DNA from: Astropecten irregularis
Lineage: Eukaryota > Echinodermata > Asteroidea > Paxillosida > Astropectinidae
DNA length: 64,000 nucleotides
Direction of reading: 5' to 3'
NCBI GenBank assembly: GCA_963971285.1
Contig: OZ020260.1
Coordinates: 10,574,798-10,638,797, forward strand
Below, in pieces: positions 60,626 through 64,000 of the stretch (the stretch's first letter is position 1; each line of letters starts with the position of its first letter). A model generated the notes under the pieces. That model was not told the origin of the DNA. It saw nothing but the letters and a program-made list of their open reading frames with translations, and made no database searches. Position numbers and translations under genes: made by a program.

Positions 60626-61584
60626 TGTTTTGAAGTTTCGCGAAAAGCGGTTTCTTTAAAGCGTTTCAAATTCCCTCTGGCTGTGCCAGGTTGTGCATAA
60701 AAAGAACTTTCCTCCAGTTCTACGAGGTGTCATGCATTACTTCTTAGCTAAATAGTTTCGAAAACATTAGCTGTCATTTAAACGGAAACTTTCCTTCTTG
60801 AGAAGACGTTAAGAAGACATTAACACCAACTTCAAAGTGTCTAAACCCCAAGTGACAGAACATTTATGCAACCCTGGTTCCTTTATTGATGGGGTATATG
60901 GGCCATAGCAATCAATCAAAATAATCACATGGTACAAAGAAAAATACTTTGACGTCCGTTCAGAGTTGATTTTTGTAACCCACAGGCGTCAGTTTCCTTC
61001 TCCTTAGAGTCGTTACGATTCCTTCTTGAGTTTTCCTCTTAACAACCGACTTCAGGTTAACATAAATCTCATTGTAACAATTTCCACTGGAAAATGATAC
61101 ACGTACGTCTTGTTAGTGGATAATTTAAGCCAATTTTGTTGAATTCATATCGAAAAGTTGATCAGGTTTCGTGGAACGGAATGGAGGGAACGATCTCTAG
61201 AGGGGCTGGTGCAACTTTAATCCGTCTGTTTTTATTTCATTTTTTTCCCCAGTCAGGATAAGTGTTGATTTCGCATGATTGGATACTGCACGAGAAATCG
61301 CCAGATGTGCAAGTTTATTTACATAATACAGAGGGCGACCACTGAAAGATAGATATACAATATCATAATGGGGGTTGTATACGGTGGTGTGAGGGGTCAC
61401 TACTTTCATCATGGTGTTGACCGAAGGGTGTTGATATTGATTATGAATATGCATGCCTCTACCAAATGCTCGGATTGGTCAGGTTTTTTTTTTATCGCGT
61501 GAGGATACTACTAATAATGATAGAGACATTTATAATGCGCAACATATCCACCCAGAGGGTGCTGAAAGAGCCTGCCATTATTAT
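60626..61584. other. Upstream of exon 1a: candidate main promoter region
   Basis: This would hold the distal hemicentin promoter and 5' UTR on the minus strand. No TATA box or clear motif is visible. No other gene is recognised. Confidence 0.4.
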
Positions 61585-61865
61585 CCCTGGTCATTGGGCC
61601 CCACTAATGTTCCTGAAACAATCTCAACTCCCTAGAATATACAGCCCCAGCTGTTTTAAAGCTCACGTAGGCTAATTAAGCACACAAAGCCATCTTTGCC
61701 CTCACAGGTACCCATTTACACCTGGGTGAAGAGGAGCAATGCATTACAAAGCGTCTTGCCCAAGGACGCAAGCACCAATACCCCATGGCCGGACTCGAAC
61801 CCACAATCTGTACATTGACCACAAGATCTTGAGTACAACACGCCAGACCACTAGGCCACATCACC
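61585..61865 (-). repeat. SINE family S3 copy 2
   Basis: CAATCTCAACTCCC, CAGGTACCCATTTACACCTG, CTTGCCCAAGGACGCAAGCA and B-box complement GGACTCGAACCCACAATCTG, in the same order as the copy at 34045. Confidence 0.78.
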
Positions 61866-61978
61866 CCACTAACTTGCCATTTTGTTGGTCCAATGCCAAG
61901 AACAGTTGAGTGCACTTTAAATTTCCGTTATGGCAATGTACTTCAATCCTTTTGTACATGGAATGTTTTCATATAAAT

Positions 61979-62338
61979 TAAAGGTACCATCGTACTTTTG
62001 CACCAAAGCGAATCTCCACAGACTTACCTATAACTTTCATGGTATAAAGATGGTGATGGTAGAAACATACCGTTACAATTTGTCTGCATGAAATGCTGTA
62101 TTTATCCAGCAAAGGGTACAACCAATGACCAAAAACAGTTTTGATCTGCGGAAGATAAAAAAACAAAACGGTGAACAGATTAAAAAAAATACGGTGAGCG
62201 TTTTCACTATTTCCTCAAAAAGTGGGCACTGTATGGGACTGAAATTTTCACAGATGACTGTTACTGTATCGTCCTTGATATTTTTGCCCATGAATCTGTA
62301 TTTCTTTGACAAAAACCAAAGTATGATATAACCTTTTA
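61979..62338. mobile_element. MITE family A copy
   Basis: TAAAGGTACCATCGTACTTT at the left, ACCAAAGTATGATATAACC at the right. The central palindrome is decayed (GATCTGCGGAAGAT). Confidence 0.85.
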
Positions 62339-62463
62339 CAGCTTCAAGGATTGAAATAGGGTCTTTCCCCTTTCATGTAATGGTTTCTGTTGCAAGGAAA
62401 TAAAATTAGGATCCGGGACATGACGATAGCCATCAGTAAACAGTTCCGGTGCCGATCATACAA

Positions 62464-62704
62464 TGAACAATTTCATAAAAGTGTTAAGCACAAAAATTTG
62501 CTTAGCACAAAAATGTCTCGCCCAATAAAACAAACCACCATTGAAAATTCCATTTGATATTCATGGTCAGCGAACAACAGCCAAAGAACAATCACAAGTG
62601 ATACACAACACATGGAAATGTTGTTGTTAACCCTGTTTTTATTAAGACAGAAATGTCATGCTTAGCAAAATTTTTGTGCTTAACAGTTTTATGAAATTGG
62701 CCCC
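62464..62704. mobile_element. MITE family C, copy 4
   Basis: GAACAATTTCATAAAAGTG at the left, TTTTATGAAATTGGCCCC at the right; body very like copy 3 (AACAGCCAAAGAACAATCAC). Confidence 0.82.
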
Positions 62705-62906
62705 ATACTGCTAAACCTATCATGATTCGCATAATAACACAGACGATTATTCAGTTCAAAACATTTCTGCACTCTGAGTGCTGCATCCCTACAGGAAACT
62801 ATTTCCTCGGAGGTTTTGAAGAGGAGCAAGCAGTATCGGTAAAGCCTTGACGGGATTCGAGCCCACGACATGTGGGGTTGGCGATACTGTGTGCTACAAG
62901 GTCCCA

Positions 62907-63238
62907 GAGCTACTTTGTCTGATCCAGCATACATGAAATGATAAACCTGTGACATTTTGAGCTCAATCGGACACCCGAGTCCCAAGAGAATAGCGAAAAC
63001 CCGACTCAAGTTTTCTTTTAAAACATAAAGAATGGTTTTGATCTTACCCCGAGATCAAAACTGTTTTCGGTCATTGTTTTACCCATTTCTGGATAAATAC
63101 ACCATTTCAGACGGATCTATTTTAACGGTATGTTTCTATCATTCTACCATCACCATCTTCATACCCTGAAAGTTATACGTAAATCTGTGAACCTTTCTGT
63201 TTGGGTATTATGCTACCAATCTTGTACTATATCGTTAA
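62907..63238. mobile_element. MITE family B copy, one end lost
   Basis: Starts inside the right module (TTTGTCTGATCCAGCATACA) and runs to GCTACCAATCTTGTACTA. A tRNA-like B-box complement (GGATTCGAGCCCACGACATG, about 62855) abuts the broken end. Confidence 0.8.
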
Positions 63239-64000
63239 TATACCGGTACTTATTCCATAACGAATTGGGTATGTGGTTGAAATGTGCAGAGTTAGTACCT
63301 GCACTAAATAAGTTACAAACATCAATATTATGCCAAAAAGCATCTGCAAAAGCTTCATTAATTACATTAATTAACAGGTACATCACTGTTTCCCCCTAAT
63401 CACTTGACTTTGGCCTCAAATCGACAACCTTGGTTCACCATGGAGGAAGGCTTCCTCCATGGGTAGATATATGGACTTGGCTTAACCCTTCCAATCCGTC
63501 TGCATCTGACCCACCCACACTGCAAGACAATCTTGTAATCTTCACCCCGATATTGACCCTATGATTATCAATCACCTGAATCCTGATACAGCCTTAGGTT
63601 ACAGGTATATCTGCTCCATCGATACACGGTATGGTTCAATCGACATGGGTCTTGCCCCGTGGTGAAGACCCGGGCCACGGCAGGCTATTTATCGGCGCCC
63701 CTGGTCCCACGGGTGCAGCCCTGGCACAGGTGACGGGGTAATTGTCACCTGAAGTGCCGCGGGCAAGTACTAAACCCTTGGCACGCACTACGACGAGTGA
63801 GGCGCGATTATGCTGCCTTACAAGTCCACCGTCACTTGGTATTGGGCCATAGGTGTTTTTGGCTGCGAAATTGACAAAATACCAAGTTCAAGATTGTACG
63901 GATTTGTGCAAGCTAAACAGTATCACCATTTTAAAGGTGGACATGTTGAATCATTACTGGGGTATTGAGTAAGCTGATGCAAGATCTGTAATGCTCGGTG
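63239..64000. other. Window end; GC-rich patch, unclassified
   Basis: Contains a 25-bp near-palindrome (63438-63462, arms CCATGGAGGAAG) and a clearly GC-richer block at about 63640-63860. No exon, tRNA or rRNA is recognised. Confidence 0.45.

Noticed and set aside
59230-59335. Functional tRNA gene (minus strand)
   Set aside because: It shares its body and tail with other S2 SINE copies, and I cannot fold a full cloverleaf with an anticodon arm.
56506-60625. Exons 1a and 1b as starts of two separate hemicentin genes
   Set aside because: Both point the same way, no second set of exon 2-like sequence lies between them, and both match the phase of the single exon 2. Alternative first exons of one gene fit better, though transcripts are needed to prove it.

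Overview
This window is animal genomic DNA, apparently from a marine invertebrate deuterostome. The coding exons are small and join in a consistent phase, while the introns are AT-rich and full of short inverted-repeat transposons (MITEs) and tRNA-derived SINEs. The commonest MITE design carries internal text such as 'TTGAGCTCAAATTTTCACAG'. It resembles repeats I remember from echinoderm (sea star and relatives) sequences, so an echinoderm or near relative is my best guess. That guess rests on memory, not on a search.

One protein-coding gene accounts for all the convincing coding sequence. It is the 5' half of a hemicentin gene (extracellular matrix, VWA domain followed by an Ig array) on the minus strand, from about 60.6 kb down to the left edge, and it continues beyond the window. 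I can place 20 exons: two alternative first exons (1a at 60313-60625, 1b at 56506-56938) and 18 shared exons. All junctions have GT/AG sites and the reading frame stays open throughout. The protein reads signal peptide, VWA domain, hemicentin linker, then ten Ig domains, about 1357 residues in the 1a form. The next exon lies off the left edge.

Layout from the gene's 5' end: 64.0-60.6 kb is upstream DNA with repeats; 60.6 and 56.9 kb hold the two first exons; 56.5-27.4 kb is a giant first intron (about 29 kb from 1b, 33 kb from 1a) filled with MITEs, SINEs, a LINE fragment, hairpins and a 60-bp tandem array; 27.4-18.8 kb encodes the rest of the VWA domain and the linker; 17.9-1.6 kb encodes Ig1-Ig10. 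Minisatellites fill much of three coding-region introns: 21-bp units in intron 4, 76-bp units in intron 8, and roughly 15-18-bp units in intron 18.

The most interesting points are these. (1) The two first exons encode different signal peptides and different N-terminal halves of the VWA domain, metal-site motif included, and both splice in the same phase to one exon 2. (2) Two MITE families lie 70-92 bp from exon edges in every copy seen and bracket exons 6 and 15. (3) A modular MITE superfamily shares one half while the other half varies. (4) Several insertions are nested and give relative ages, including a likely piggyBac-type element with TTAA ends. No rRNA, CRISPR array or functional tRNA gene is supported. 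All coordinates were read by eye, so repeat edges may be off by several bases.
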